Both the position numbers and the translations under genes were made by a program. Below the pieces are notes generated by a model. It worked only from the letters and a program-made list of their open reading frames with translations. It was not told the DNA's origin and searched no databases. A stretch of DNA of 64,000 nt from Candidatus Methylacidithermus pantelleriae (GTDB lineage: Bacteria > Verrucomicrobiota > Verrucomicrobiia > Methylacidiphilales > Methylacidiphilaceae), in assembly GCF_905250085.1 (NCBI RefSeq), contig NZ_CAJNOB010000001.1, forward strand, positions 1 to 64,000, read 5' to 3'. Positions 46,566 through 55,319 of the stretch are shown piece after piece. The first letter of the stretch is position 1, and every line of letters begins with the position of its first letter.

Positions 46566-47986
46566 TACTGACTGCCTCCACTTTCCACCCCGGGGGGAGC
46601 AAATCGCATCGGGGGAGCCTCGCGAGACCTCCTCCAGGGAAGATCCTGCACGTCAAAAAAGGTGACGTAGAGCATATAACCGATAAGAACCGTCGCACAA
46701 GCCGTCTGTAAAGCTTGCAACGTCTCCTGCTTGAGAGGCCTGCCCCGCAACCCCTCAATCACGGCCAAAAGAATATGCCCCCCGTCCAGTACGGGAATCG
46801 GGACAAGGTTTAAAAGGGCCAGGTTCACATTGAAAAGAACACTAAACCACAAGGCGAGACGCCACCCCTGTTCGCTTTCAAAGAGCATGTAGTAAAACCG
46901 CATAATCCCCACCGGCCCGCTTAAATGTTGCGGTTTAATATCCGAGCGGGGGGAAAGAATCGCCGAAATCGTGCTGGCCATCGCTGCTACGCTGGTTCGG
47001 AATTGGGTCCACGGATCCGGATGGACGATCCGCACAACCCCATTGAGATCCCACTGAATGCCCAGTTTGGGTTTATCCTCTCCGACCGGTCGTTCCGGCC
47101 GGACCACCACCTCCCATTGGGTGTTCCCTCGCCGGACCGTCAGCCGCACCGGTTGATTTCCCTGCTGCGCGATATAATCCCCTAGGGCCAGAGGAGAGAG
47201 AAGTTTTTGCCCGTCTACCGCAAGAATTTGATCATTGGGTCGGATCCCAGCTCGTTCGGCCGGGCTATGGGGGAACACCTTAGCCACCACAGGGGTTTGG
47301 GCCGGAAGAATCAAGATCTGACGGAGGCCTCGCCTTTGAAAAAACCCTCTGTCGAGCCGTTCCGGGACCACTTGGAGATCCAAAATCTTGCCTTGCCTTT
47401 CGATTTTGAGATGGATCGAAGTCCCTTCACTCCGGACGATTCGCCATGCAATCGCGCTGTCATCCATCCCTTGGAACTGCTGGACCGGGTGATGATCCAC
47501 TTCAAGGATCCGGTCTCCCGGTCGCACCCCGGCTCGGTCAGCAGGGCCTCCCTTGACTACATACCCGATCACGGTGGTCAATTCGCTTTCGCTCACGGGT
47601 CGACCCACCACCCAAACCACGCAAGCAAACACCAAGGCCAGTATTAAGCTCGCCACCGGCCCCGCTGCTGCCACAATGATTTTGTCCAGCGGGCTAACCG
47701 AAGGAAAGGAAGAATCTGGCTCGGCTACCTTCCCTTCCAAGAGCTCCACAGGCCCCATCTGGGGTAACGCAACATAACCTCCCGCCGGAATCCATCCCAG
47801 GCTAAACTCGATTCCCCAGAGTTTGCGCTTCCAAATGGGCGTGCCAAACCAGATCCCGACTCGCTCCACAACCAACCCTCTCCAGCGTGCCGCCACCAAA
47901 TGACCCAGCTCATGAACCATAATGAGCAGGTTGAACAAAAAGAGGACCTCGGAGAGGATCGCAAGGAAATGGATCCACCGGCTCAC
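46565..47986 (-). CDS. rseP: Site-2 protease RseP
   Basis: The 473-residue product starts at GTG 47986, overlapping the dxr stop (GTGA), with GGGAG upstream; longer frames would run through dxr. It is an inner-membrane intramembrane metalloprotease that cleaves anti-sigma factors and signal-peptide remnants. It has LLIMVHELGHLVAARWRG with HExxH, FSLGWIPAGGYVALP, two PDZ domains (about 150-230 and 235-320) and PIPVLDGGHILL with the third zinc ligand. It sits between dxr and ispG, a common arrangement. Confidence 0.95.
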   Translation of the reverse strand: MSRWIHFLAILSEVLFLFNLLIMVHELGHLVAARWRGLVVERVGIWFGTPIWKRKLWGIEFSLGWIPAGGYVALPQMGPVELLEGKVAEPDSSFPSVSPLDKIIVAAAGPVASLILALVFACVVWVVGRPVSESELTTVIGYVVKGGPADRAGVRPGDRILEVDHHPVQQFQGMDDSAIAWRIVRSEGTSIHLKIERQGKILDLQVVPERLDRGFFQRRGLRQILILPAQTPVVAKVFPHSPAERAGIRPNDQILAVDGQKLLSPLALGDYIAQQGNQPVRLTVRRGNTQWEVVVRPERPVGEDKPKLGIQWDLNGVVRIVHPDPWTQFRTSVAAMASTISAILSPRSDIKPQHLSGPVGIMRFYYMLFESEQGWRLALWFSVLFNVNLALLNLVPIPVLDGGHILLAVIEGLRGRPLKQETLQALQTACATVLIGYMLYVTFFDVQDLPWRRSREAPPMRFAPPGVESGGSQ

Positions 47987-49164
47987 TTTTTCGGCTCCCT
48001 TACCAATATCGCCCGCTCTTTCACCCACTTCTCTGCTTGGGCCCGCGCCCAACGGTCGACCTCCAGGATCTCTTCCAAGCAAGGATGCGCGACCGCCCGG
48101 TGCTGCTCCATGACCTCCTGGACACACCGGGGAATGTCCGCAAAGGATAAGCTGCCTTGAAGGAAGGACTGGACGGCAACCTCATTGGCTGCATTAAGCA
48201 CGCAGGGGAACGTACCCCCACTGCGGGCCGCCTGCCGGGCCAGCTCCAGAGCTGGAAAGCGCTCTGGGTCAGGCGCCTCAAAGGTTAAACTTCCCACTTG
48301 AACTAAGTTAAGGGGGGCCACCTCGGTGGGCAAACGGTCCGGATAGGTTAGGGCATACTGGATCGGCAGCCGCATGTCAGAGACGGAAAGCTGAGCCAAA
48401 ACGCTTCCATCCACCCACTCCACCAGCGAATGGACGATACTCTGGGGATGGATCACCACCTCAATCTGATCGATCCCCACACCAAAAAGCCAATGCGCTT
48501 CAATCACCTCAAGTCCCTTGTTAAAAAGCGTCGCGGAGTCGACCGTGATCTTGCGACCCATCTTCCAGGTGGGATGCGTCAAAGCTTCCGTTTGGGTCAC
48601 GTGCGCCAACGCTTCCTTCGGAGTAGACCGGAAAGGCCCCCCCGAAGCCGTCAAAATAATCCGCCGAAGCTCCTCCCGATTCCGGCCCTCCAAGCATTGA
48701 AAAATGGCATTATGCTCGCTATCAACAGGTAAAAGTCTTCTCCCGTACTTGTGGAGCGCAGCCGTCACAATGGCCCCGGCCATAACCAGAACCTCTTTGC
48801 TTGCCAGCGCGATATCCTTCCCCGTTCGAATCGCCGCAAGCGTCGGCCGGAGCCCAGCGGTACCCACAATGGCCACCAGCACAAGGTCTGCCTCCAGAGT
48901 TTCCACCAAATGGCAGAGCCCCTCCGGACCAGCCAGGCAAGGTACTTCCCTTGGAAGCAGTTTGGCCAGCGCGTGGGCAGCTTGCAAATCGTAAAGAGCC
49001 ACGGCCTGGGGACGAAACTCCTGGTACTGCCGCCAGAGTAACTCGTGGTTCGAGCCGGCAGCCAGTCCCACGATCTCCACCCGGTCCGGAAGCGACCGGG
49101 CCACCCGGAGTGCATTTTCGCCAATGGAACCCGTGGATCCGAGGAGGATGATGCGCTTCTTCAT
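47983..49164 (-). CDS. dxr: 1-deoxy-D-xylulose 5-phosphate reductoisomerase
   Basis: The 393-residue product is taken from ATG 49164 (MKKRIILLGSTGSIGENAL). The frame opens at TTG 49197, and since a GGGGG tract lies very close to the ATG the true start may be slightly upstream. It makes MEP in the second MEP-pathway step using NADPH. It shows the GSTGSIG dinucleotide site, DIALASKEVLVMAG, the metal-binding VDSEHNAIFQCLEG and LTASGGPFR, MGRKITVDSATLFNKGLEVIEAHWLF, and HPQSIVHSLVEWVDGS. It sits between rplT and rseP. Confidence 0.95.
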   Translation of the reverse strand: MKKRIILLGSTGSIGENALRVARSLPDRVEIVGLAAGSNHELLWRQYQEFRPQAVALYDLQAAHALAKLLPREVPCLAGPEGLCHLVETLEADLVLVAIVGTAGLRPTLAAIRTGKDIALASKEVLVMAGAIVTAALHKYGRRLLPVDSEHNAIFQCLEGRNREELRRIILTASGGPFRSTPKEALAHVTQTEALTHPTWKMGRKITVDSATLFNKGLEVIEAHWLFGVGIDQIEVVIHPQSIVHSLVEWVDGSVLAQLSVSDMRLPIQYALTYPDRLPTEVAPLNLVQVGSLTFEAPDPERFPALELARQAARSGGTFPCVLNAANEVAVQSFLQGSLSFADIPRCVQEVMEQHRAVAHPCLEEILEVDRWARAQAEKWVKERAILVREPKK

Positions 49165-49200
49165 GCCCCCTGTTGCCACGGGTTTGCGTTGGCTCAAAAA

Positions 49201-49545
49201 CTACCGTACTGCCTCTACGAGCTGGGCGAAAACCTGCGGCTCCTGATACGCAAGAAAAGCAAGATTCTTCCGATCGATTTCCACACCTGACTTCCGTAAC
49301 CGTTCCATCAGCCGACTATACGTAAGCCCCTGCGCGCGGGCTGCCGCATTGATCCGGGCAATCCACAGCGCCCGGAAGACTCGTTTCCGCGTTTTTCGAT
49401 CCCGATACGCCCAATAACGAGCCTTAAAAAGAGCGTCCTTGGCGTAGCGATAGAGTTTACTACGACGACCCCGAAAACCCTTGGCCGCAACAAGAATCCG
49501 CTTCCGCCGTTTTCGCGAGGCCGGTGCATTGGTCACTCGAGCCAT
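49201..49545 (-). CDS. rplT: Ribosomal protein bL20
   Basis: The 114-residue product has ARVTNAPASRKRRKRILVAAKGFRGRRSKLYRYAKDAL at the N-terminus and FRALWIARINAAARAQGLTYSRLM, followed by the C-terminal helix LVEAVR. This is standard bL20, a large-subunit assembly protein. In many bacteria bL20 also represses its own operon through an mRNA structure in the infC-rpmI-rplT transcript; whether that happens here cannot be seen. It follows rpmI and precedes dxr on the same strand. Confidence 0.97.
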   Translation of the reverse strand: MARVTNAPASRKRRKRILVAAKGFRGRRSKLYRYAKDALFKARYWAYRDRKTRKRVFRALWIARINAAARAQGLTYSRLMERLRKSGVEIDRKNLAFLAYQEPQVFAQLVEAVR

Positions 49546-49619
49546 AACTCCCTCTTTCCCTGCGATTGTGCCCTAAAGGCTACGACACGTCAATCCTTGC
49601 GCCAAAACCCCTGCAACCT

Positions 49620-49835
49620 TTAGGAACGACCAAAAGGAAGACACCGGAGAACCCTTGGCTCCTCCACAGAATCGATCCTCCCCCAGCGCTTGAGCCGCCG
49701 CTTGCGTTTCCGATTCTTGGAAGCCGCCAGATGCCTCCTCCCAGCTCGAGAGGCAAGCACATAACCTCGCTTACTCACTTTAAAACGCTTGGCAACGGCC
49801 TTTTTCGTCTTACTCCTGGCAATGGGTTTCGGCAT
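49620..49835 (-). CDS. rpmI: Ribosomal protein bL35
   Basis: The 71-residue product reads KPIARSKTKKAVAKRFKVSKRG and ends in a strongly basic RHLAASKNRKRKRRLKRWGRID core, the bL35 pattern. The C-terminal PFGRS extension is a small local feature. It lies between infC and rplT as expected. Confidence 0.95.
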   Translation of the reverse strand: MPKPIARSKTKKAVAKRFKVSKRGYVLASRAGRRHLAASKNRKRKRRLKRWGRIDSVEEPRVLRCLPFGRS

Positions 49836-49876
49836 AAGTGCTTCTCCCTGTCGCTTGCGACGTACGTTCCTTTTCC

Positions 49877-50497
49877 CTAAGAGCCCGGTGAGGACCCGGC
49901 TTCGTTGGCTCCCGACTCCTCCAAGGTGTATTTTCGCACCCTTTTTTGTTCGGGCAACGGGTTCAACGTCAACCAGATGGAACGACCACTAGCGCGAGGA
50001 TCGTCGTCAGCCGTTCCCACATGGGCCAAATCCTGACGAACCTTTTGCATGAAGGAAAGAGCCAGATCTTGATGCAGGTTTTCCCGACCACGCAATAACA
50101 TATTGAGCTTTACTTTCATGCCTTTGCAGAGAAACGACTCTGCCTGGCGCAGCTTAATCTGGTAGTCATGGGGATGGATATTAAGATGGAGCTGGAGCTC
50201 CTTGAGCTTCGAAGCCGCGACCTTCTTTTTAGAGTCCCGCTCGCGCTTTTCCTTCTCATAGCGATACCGGCCGTAATCCAAAATGCGGCATACCGGAGGA
50301 TTGGCGTTCGGGGCCACTTCCACAAGATCCAGTCCTTGCTTGCGCGCAGCCGCCAGGGCATCGGGAAGTTTCATGACCCCCATGGGTTTCCCGCTTGAGT
50401 CAATGACGAAAACCTCCTTCGCACGAATCTGATGATTAGCCCGGAGCACGGGAGAACGCGGCCGGTGGGATGGGAAAAAGGCAGCCACAGGAAACAA
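49877..50497 (-). CDS. infC: Translation initiation factor IF-3
   Basis: The 206-residue product starts at TTG 50497, three bases after the thrS stop, consistent with coupled translation and with the non-ATG starts typical of infC. A GTG near residue 17 is an alternative. Visible are ANHQIRAKEVFVIDSSGKPMGVM, ARKQGLDLVEVAPNANPPVCRILDYGRYRYEKEKRERD (the IF-3 signature) and KELQLHLNIHPHDYQIKLRQAESFL. It releases mRNA/tRNA mismatches and prevents subunit joining. Confidence 0.95.
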   Translation of the reverse strand: MFPVAAFFPSHRPRSPVLRANHQIRAKEVFVIDSSGKPMGVMKLPDALAAARKQGLDLVEVAPNANPPVCRILDYGRYRYEKEKRERDSKKKVAASKLKELQLHLNIHPHDYQIKLRQAESFLCKGMKVKLNMLLRGRENLHQDLALSFMQKVRQDLAHVGTADDDPRASGRSIWLTLNPLPEQKRVRKYTLEESGANEAGSSPGS

Positions 50498-50500
50498 GAA

Positions 50501-52372
50501 TCAGGCTAAAGAACAGGAACGAGAAGCACGCTCAGCAAGCAAGCGCTTGACAAAAACCGGCCAGTCCATCACTCCCAGATCCCCCGATCGGTAGCCTCGG
50601 ACAGAAACCTGACACCGCGCACACTCGTTTTTACCAACGATACACACATAGGGGACCTTCTGGACAATCGCAAGTCGAATCTTTGCGCGCAAGGTTTCCC
50701 TCCCCTCTTCTACCGTTGCCCGAATGCGATAGTCGAGAAGCTCCTGGCAACGCTCCCGGGCATAGGCAAGCTCCTGGTCCGTAACAGGAACGATCCGCAC
50801 CTGTTCGGGAGCTAGCCACAAGGGAAGAGCCCCTCCAAAATGTTCCAAGAGCATGGCAACCAGCCGCTCCAACGACCCAAAGGGCGCCCGGTGGATCATG
50901 ACCGGACGGTGAGGCGCGTTATCCGGACCGGTATAGACAAGCTCAAACCGTTCCGGTAAGTTGTAATCCACCTGAACGGTTCCCAGCTGCCACTGGCGGC
51001 CCATCGCGTCCCGTACCAGAAAGTCGATCTTGGGGCCGTAAAAGGCAGCTTCGCCCGGCTCCTCTTGGTAGGGGATCCCCAACTCTTGCGCGACAGTTCG
51101 GAGCGCCCGTTCCGCCTTGTCCCAATTTTCCCGGGTTCCGACATACTTTTCCGCTCCTTCCTTTCGCAGGCCAAGCCGAACACGATAATCGCTCATCCCT
51201 AGCGTTTGAAGAACCTTCTGAACCAGCTCCAAACACCCCCGGATTTCCCCTTCTACCTGCTGGGGCATGCAAAAGATATGCGCATCGTCCTGCGTGAAAC
51301 CTCGAACCCGCGACAAACCCGTTAGTTCCCCCGATTTCTCCCACCGGTACACGGTCCCAAACTCTGCTAGCCGCATGGGAAGCTCCCGATAGGAGCGAGG
51401 CCGGGAAGCAAAAATGCGGATGTGCATCGGGCAATTCATGGGTTTTACTAAAAACCCCTCCACCTTTCCTTCTTCCAGCCAGTTACTGAGTTGGGCACAA
51501 CTGGCGTCTTCCCCTGCCAGTTTCGCAAGTGTCTCCGGATCCACTATCGGGGGAAACTGGCTTTCCTTGTAGTAGGGGAAATGCCCGGAGATCTGGTAAA
51601 GTTCCAGCCGCGCCACATGAGGTGTAACGACCTGCTGGTAGCCTCGTTTCTCCAGCTCCTCGGACAGAAACTGCTGAAGCTCCTGGCGAATGATCGCACC
51701 CCTGGGCTTCCAAAGAACTAGCCCAGGGCCTACCAGTTCATCGATCTCAAAAAGATCCAGTTCCTTGCCTAGCTTCCGATGGTCTCTCTGGCGAGCTTTT
51801 TCCAGGTTCTGGCAGTATTGATCAAGCTCTTGTTGCGTTCGAAACGCAACCCCATAGACCCGCTGCAGCTGCGGGTTTTTGGGATCACCCCGGTAATAGG
51901 CGCTGGCCACATGGGTCAGCCGAACGGCACCAATTTCGCCGGTATGTTCCACATGGGGCCCAGCACACAGGTCGACAAATTCCCCGGTCCAGTAAAGGCT
52001 GATGGGTTCTTCCGGGGGAATGGACTTGAGAATGTCTAGCTTGTAGTGGCTCGGATACGGCCGTTCCCCCAGGGCCGCCAACCGGCCTCGCTCAGCTAGC
52101 TCCCAGGCTTCCTTGCGGCTTACCACGCGCCGGACAAAGGGCAGCCGAGCGGCAATGATCCGCCGCATTTCCTCTTCTAGCTTGGGGAAATCCTCCGGGC
52201 TAATCCGGTGAGGGAGTTCGACATCGTAGTAAAACCCTCCTTCCACGGGCGGACCCGCAGCAAACTGGGCCTCCGGCCAAAACCGTAAAATGGCCATCGC
52301 AAGAATATGCGCGGCCGAGTGTCGTACTTTCTCTTCTTCTGGATCTAACGGGGAAACGCGCTTTTCCTTCAT
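50501..52372 (-). CDS. thrS: Threonyl-tRNA synthetase lacking the TGS domain
   Basis: The 623-residue product starts at ATG 52372 (MKEKRVSPLDPEEEKVRHSAAHILA); an extension to 52444 shows no TGS fold. The editing (SAD-containing) domain has HSAAHILAMAI and CAGPHVEHTGEIG. The class II core has the zinc ligand Cys in KPMNCPMHIRIF, YRELPMRLAEFGTVYRWE and MIHRAPFGSLERLVAMLLEHFGG. The anticodon domain follows VRIVPVTDQE. The N-terminal TGS (N1) domain is missing, a variant I know from several lineages. It begins the thrS-infC-rpmI-rplT block. Confidence 0.96.
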   Translation of the reverse strand: MKEKRVSPLDPEEEKVRHSAAHILAMAILRFWPEAQFAAGPPVEGGFYYDVELPHRISPEDFPKLEEEMRRIIAARLPFVRRVVSRKEAWELAERGRLAALGERPYPSHYKLDILKSIPPEEPISLYWTGEFVDLCAGPHVEHTGEIGAVRLTHVASAYYRGDPKNPQLQRVYGVAFRTQQELDQYCQNLEKARQRDHRKLGKELDLFEIDELVGPGLVLWKPRGAIIRQELQQFLSEELEKRGYQQVVTPHVARLELYQISGHFPYYKESQFPPIVDPETLAKLAGEDASCAQLSNWLEEGKVEGFLVKPMNCPMHIRIFASRPRSYRELPMRLAEFGTVYRWEKSGELTGLSRVRGFTQDDAHIFCMPQQVEGEIRGCLELVQKVLQTLGMSDYRVRLGLRKEGAEKYVGTRENWDKAERALRTVAQELGIPYQEEPGEAAFYGPKIDFLVRDAMGRQWQLGTVQVDYNLPERFELVYTGPDNAPHRPVMIHRAPFGSLERLVAMLLEHFGGALPLWLAPEQVRIVPVTDQELAYARERCQELLDYRIRATVEEGRETLRAKIRLAIVQKVPYVCIVGKNECARCQVSVRGYRSGDLGVMDWPVFVKRLLAERASRSCSLA

Positions 52373-52585
52373 GGATGGTCTTTCTGCTAACCTGCCAGAA
52401 ACTTCCTTTGGCTCCAAGAACCAAAGAGAACCCTTTTCCGCCACGGTTTCCCAAGGAAACGAAAAGCTTTTTCCTTAGAAACCCCGCTTTTTGAGAAAAA
52501 ACAAAGCCCAACCCTAGACCTTGCAGGTCTGCCTTTCCTCTCGTACGCTATGGCCAAAAAGCTTCTTTAGCCCTGGAAGACCCCT

Positions 52586-53458
52586 GTGGAGTTGGCCTAT
52601 TACGTCCATAACCTCGATCCGTATCTTGTCCGCTTTTCAGGACATTGGGGGATCCGCTACTACGGGCTTGCGTACGTGGCGGGATACCTCCTTTTGCGCT
52701 GGAGCCTTTCCTATCAGAGACGGCGGGGATGGCTCCCGCTGGACCAGGAGCGATGCGAATCGCTAGCCAATAGCGTTTTCTTTTTGGGAGCGGTCCTTGG
52801 GGGACGGCTGGGGTACTGTCTTTTGTACGATTTTCCGAACTTCGTCCGGAGGCCGTGGATTTTTTTTGAAGTATGGCGAGGCGGAATGGCCAGTCACGGG
52901 GGGATTCTTGGAGTCACGGTGGTTCTCTGGGCGTTTGCCAAGCGGGCTTCCCTTCCTTTTTTTGTCTTATCCGACGCAGTCGCTTTCTTTACCCCATGGG
53001 CTCTGGGCCTAGGCCGAATAGCGAACTTTGTCAACGGAGAGCTTTGGGGTCGTCCTGCGTCGGTTCCGTGGGCAGTCATCTTTCCCAACGCACCTTGGGT
53101 GGAAGGGAGACCCGTTCCGCGGCATCCCTCCCAGCTCTACGAAGCCCTTGTGGAAGGGCTTCTTCTGGGGAGTTTTCTCTGGATCCTGCGGCACAAACCG
53201 TTGCGACCCGGATGGCTGACGGCAGCCTTCCTATTAGCGTATGGAATAGGACGCGTAGCAGTTGAATGCTTTCGCGAACCTGACCCCCAGATTGGATTCT
53301 ATTTTGGCGTGCTCACCCAAGGCCAGCTTCTTTCCTTCCCGATGATTCTAGCGGGAACTGTCTTGGCCCTCTGGCTAGCCAAAAAGGAAGCTTGCCCGCT
53401 ACCCGGAGAACGCTCCGGAAAGTACCAGCTTGGAAAAGCTGGCCAACCCGGAGCTTAA
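52586..53458 (+). CDS. lgt: Prolipoprotein diacylglyceryl transferase
   Basis: The 290-residue product starts at GTG 52586. It is a polytopic inner-membrane enzyme that attaches diacylglycerol to lipobox cysteines. It has IRYYGLAYVAGYLLL, GGRLGYCLLYD, WRGGMASHGGILG and the hallmark LGLGRIANFVNGELWGRP (lgt signature), then PRHPSQLYEALVEGLLLG. Seven membrane segments are visible. Several lipoproteins (for example LemA and the 5.3-kb product) would need it. Confidence 0.95.
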   Translation: MELAYYVHNLDPYLVRFSGHWGIRYYGLAYVAGYLLLRWSLSYQRRRGWLPLDQERCESLANSVFFLGAVLGGRLGYCLLYDFPNFVRRPWIFFEVWRGGMASHGGILGVTVVLWAFAKRASLPFFVLSDAVAFFTPWALGLGRIANFVNGELWGRPASVPWAVIFPNAPWVEGRPVPRHPSQLYEALVEGLLLGSFLWILRHKPLRPGWLTAAFLLAYGIGRVAVECFREPDPQIGFYFGVLTQGQLLSFPMILAGTVLALWLAKKEACPLPGERSGKYQLGKAGQPGA

Positions 53459-53480
53459 GGTCAAGGAGTGATCGCACCCC

Positions 53481-54638
53481 ATGGGAAGCAAAAACCCAAG
53501 GCAGCGCTGGGATGTGATCGTTATCGGAGGCGGGATCGCGGGAATTTCCCTAGCGTATTTTCTTAGCCGCGAAAACAAACGCGTACTTGTGCTCGAACGG
53601 GAATCCCGTATTGGCCGCCACGCCACAGGCCGATCGGCTCTTTTCTACCGGGCAAGCCACGGGCCAAAAGAAGTTCAGGCGCTGGCGGTGCTCAGCCGCT
53701 CCTTTTTCCTTTCCCCACCTCATGAATTTGGCTCCGGACCCTTGCTTACCCCACGGGGGGCTCTCTTTGTGGCTCAGCACGGGGAGGAATTTTGGTTAGA
53801 AAAGCTCGCACAGTCCCTACTTCCCCAATGCGGCCCTATCCAATGGCTGAACGCAGAGGAGGCCAAAAGACTCGTTCCCTTGTTACGACCGGACTATGGA
53901 AACACCTTTTTGTACGAACCGGATGCGTGCGATATCTCTTTATCAAAGCTCGTTGGAGGAATGGTCCAACGGATCGGTGCTTGCGGCGGTGCCCTCCGGT
54001 ACGGAGTCACTCTTACCTCCATCGGGATCCAGGATAACCAGTGGACGGTAGAAACCCCGGAGGGCGTGTACCAGGCTCCTATCCTCTGCAACGCAGCGGG
54101 GGCTTGGGCAGATGAACTCGCGATTCAGGCGGGAGTTTCTCCCTTGGGAATCCGCCCCCTACGACGGACCGTTTGTCGATTGTTCTTGGAAGAACCGGAA
54201 GTTGCCCGCTGGCCAGCCATTTTCGATGCCAGGGAAAGGTTTTACTGCAAGCCCGCACACGGTGGGCTTTTGGTTTCCCCTGCGGACGCAGAGCCAGCAG
54301 AACCGGGTGATCCGCAAGCTCGCCCGGAAGATGCCGAAGTTGGCCTCCAGCGGCTCCAAGCGGCGGTCGCTCTCCCCTCAAGCCGGTATAGAGACTTGTG
54401 GGCCGGCCTTCGATCCTTTGTCGCGGACGGCCTTCCGGTAATCGGCATGGATCCAAAAGTGCCAGGGTTTTTCTGGCACGCAGCCCTTGGAGGATACGGA
54501 ATTGAAACTTCTCCTGCTCTTGGAAGGTTCGGGGCAAGCCTTTGCCTGGGAGCTCCCCTCGGGGAGGAGTTTCAAGAACTAGCGCTTTTCCCCCATACGT
54601 TTTCTCCGGCAAGGCCCTCGCTCAAGCAAACGCAATGA
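53481..54638 (+). CDS. FAD-dependent oxidoreductase (DAO family)
   Basis: The 385-residue product begins with a Rossmann FAD site, DVIVIGGGIAGISLAYFLSRE, and a downstream acidic Glu (VLVLERESRIG). It has GRSALFYRASHG, a long substrate domain, and a C-terminal FAD-closing stretch with PVIGMDPKVPGFFWHAALGGYGIETSPALG. The pattern matches the glycine/D-amino-acid-dehydrogenase-like (DAO) family. The substrate cannot be told from the sequence. It follows lgt by 22 bp on the same strand. Confidence 0.9.
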   Translation: MGSKNPRQRWDVIVIGGGIAGISLAYFLSRENKRVLVLERESRIGRHATGRSALFYRASHGPKEVQALAVLSRSFFLSPPHEFGSGPLLTPRGALFVAQHGEEFWLEKLAQSLLPQCGPIQWLNAEEAKRLVPLLRPDYGNTFLYEPDACDISLSKLVGGMVQRIGACGGALRYGVTLTSIGIQDNQWTVETPEGVYQAPILCNAAGAWADELAIQAGVSPLGIRPLRRTVCRLFLEEPEVARWPAIFDARERFYCKPAHGGLLVSPADAEPAEPGDPQARPEDAEVGLQRLQAAVALPSSRYRDLWAGLRSFVADGLPVIGMDPKVPGFFWHAALGGYGIETSPALGRFGASLCLGAPLGEEFQELALFPHTFSPARPSLKQTQ

Positions 54639-55319
54639 CGATTCTTTGGGATGTGAGTTTTGGGAACGCGTCTCCCGCCGCAAACCAAACTCCTGCCAGT
54701 AAGCACGTTTTTTTCTCTCTTCCCCAATCCAGGGTTGTGCCAATAGCGAAAGAGTAGAGCGACACATGAGTTTCTCTCCATGGCAGCATCTTCGCATCAA
54801 GTTCCCTAGGTGGACCAAGCGGCACGGTGTTGGCTACAAGACCGGTCACCCGATGTGGAGGAAGGGACGGTCTACCTCTTCCCACAGAATAGGCGCCTAC
54901 CGCAACGGCTGATCGTCCATGCGCCGATGAACCAGCGGATTTGGGACAGCCAATTGCCTTAGCTTCTCGGGGGTTTTCCACTCCACCAAACCCTTGCGGA
55001 TCCTCAAAGCAAGGCCGTCAACAACGTCGGCTCCGGGACAGAAACGGCCATCGTAGAGAGGTTGTTAGCGAGGTCCCTCATCCGAAGATGAGACGGCCTT
55101 TTCGTCCGAGGACACGCAACCGGCTGATGCGCTTCAGTCTTGAGTACCAGGAAGCAGCATTGGCCACGGAGAATCAATCGATCCTCGTGGTGCATCCCAA
55201 TTTGAGATGAGGGGCGACATCGTGCGCGACCTGCACGAAAAGATCGTTTTTTCTATGTCTCAGGCTTTACCAGAAAAAATCCGCGCAAGAACCGTGCCCA
55301 AAAAAGGCGGTCGCAGCGA
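54639..55319. other. Gene-free stretch before the TnpB-related ruin
   Basis: Short open frames without domains; possibly the decayed 5' flank of the following element, but no other homology is supported. Confidence 0.35.
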
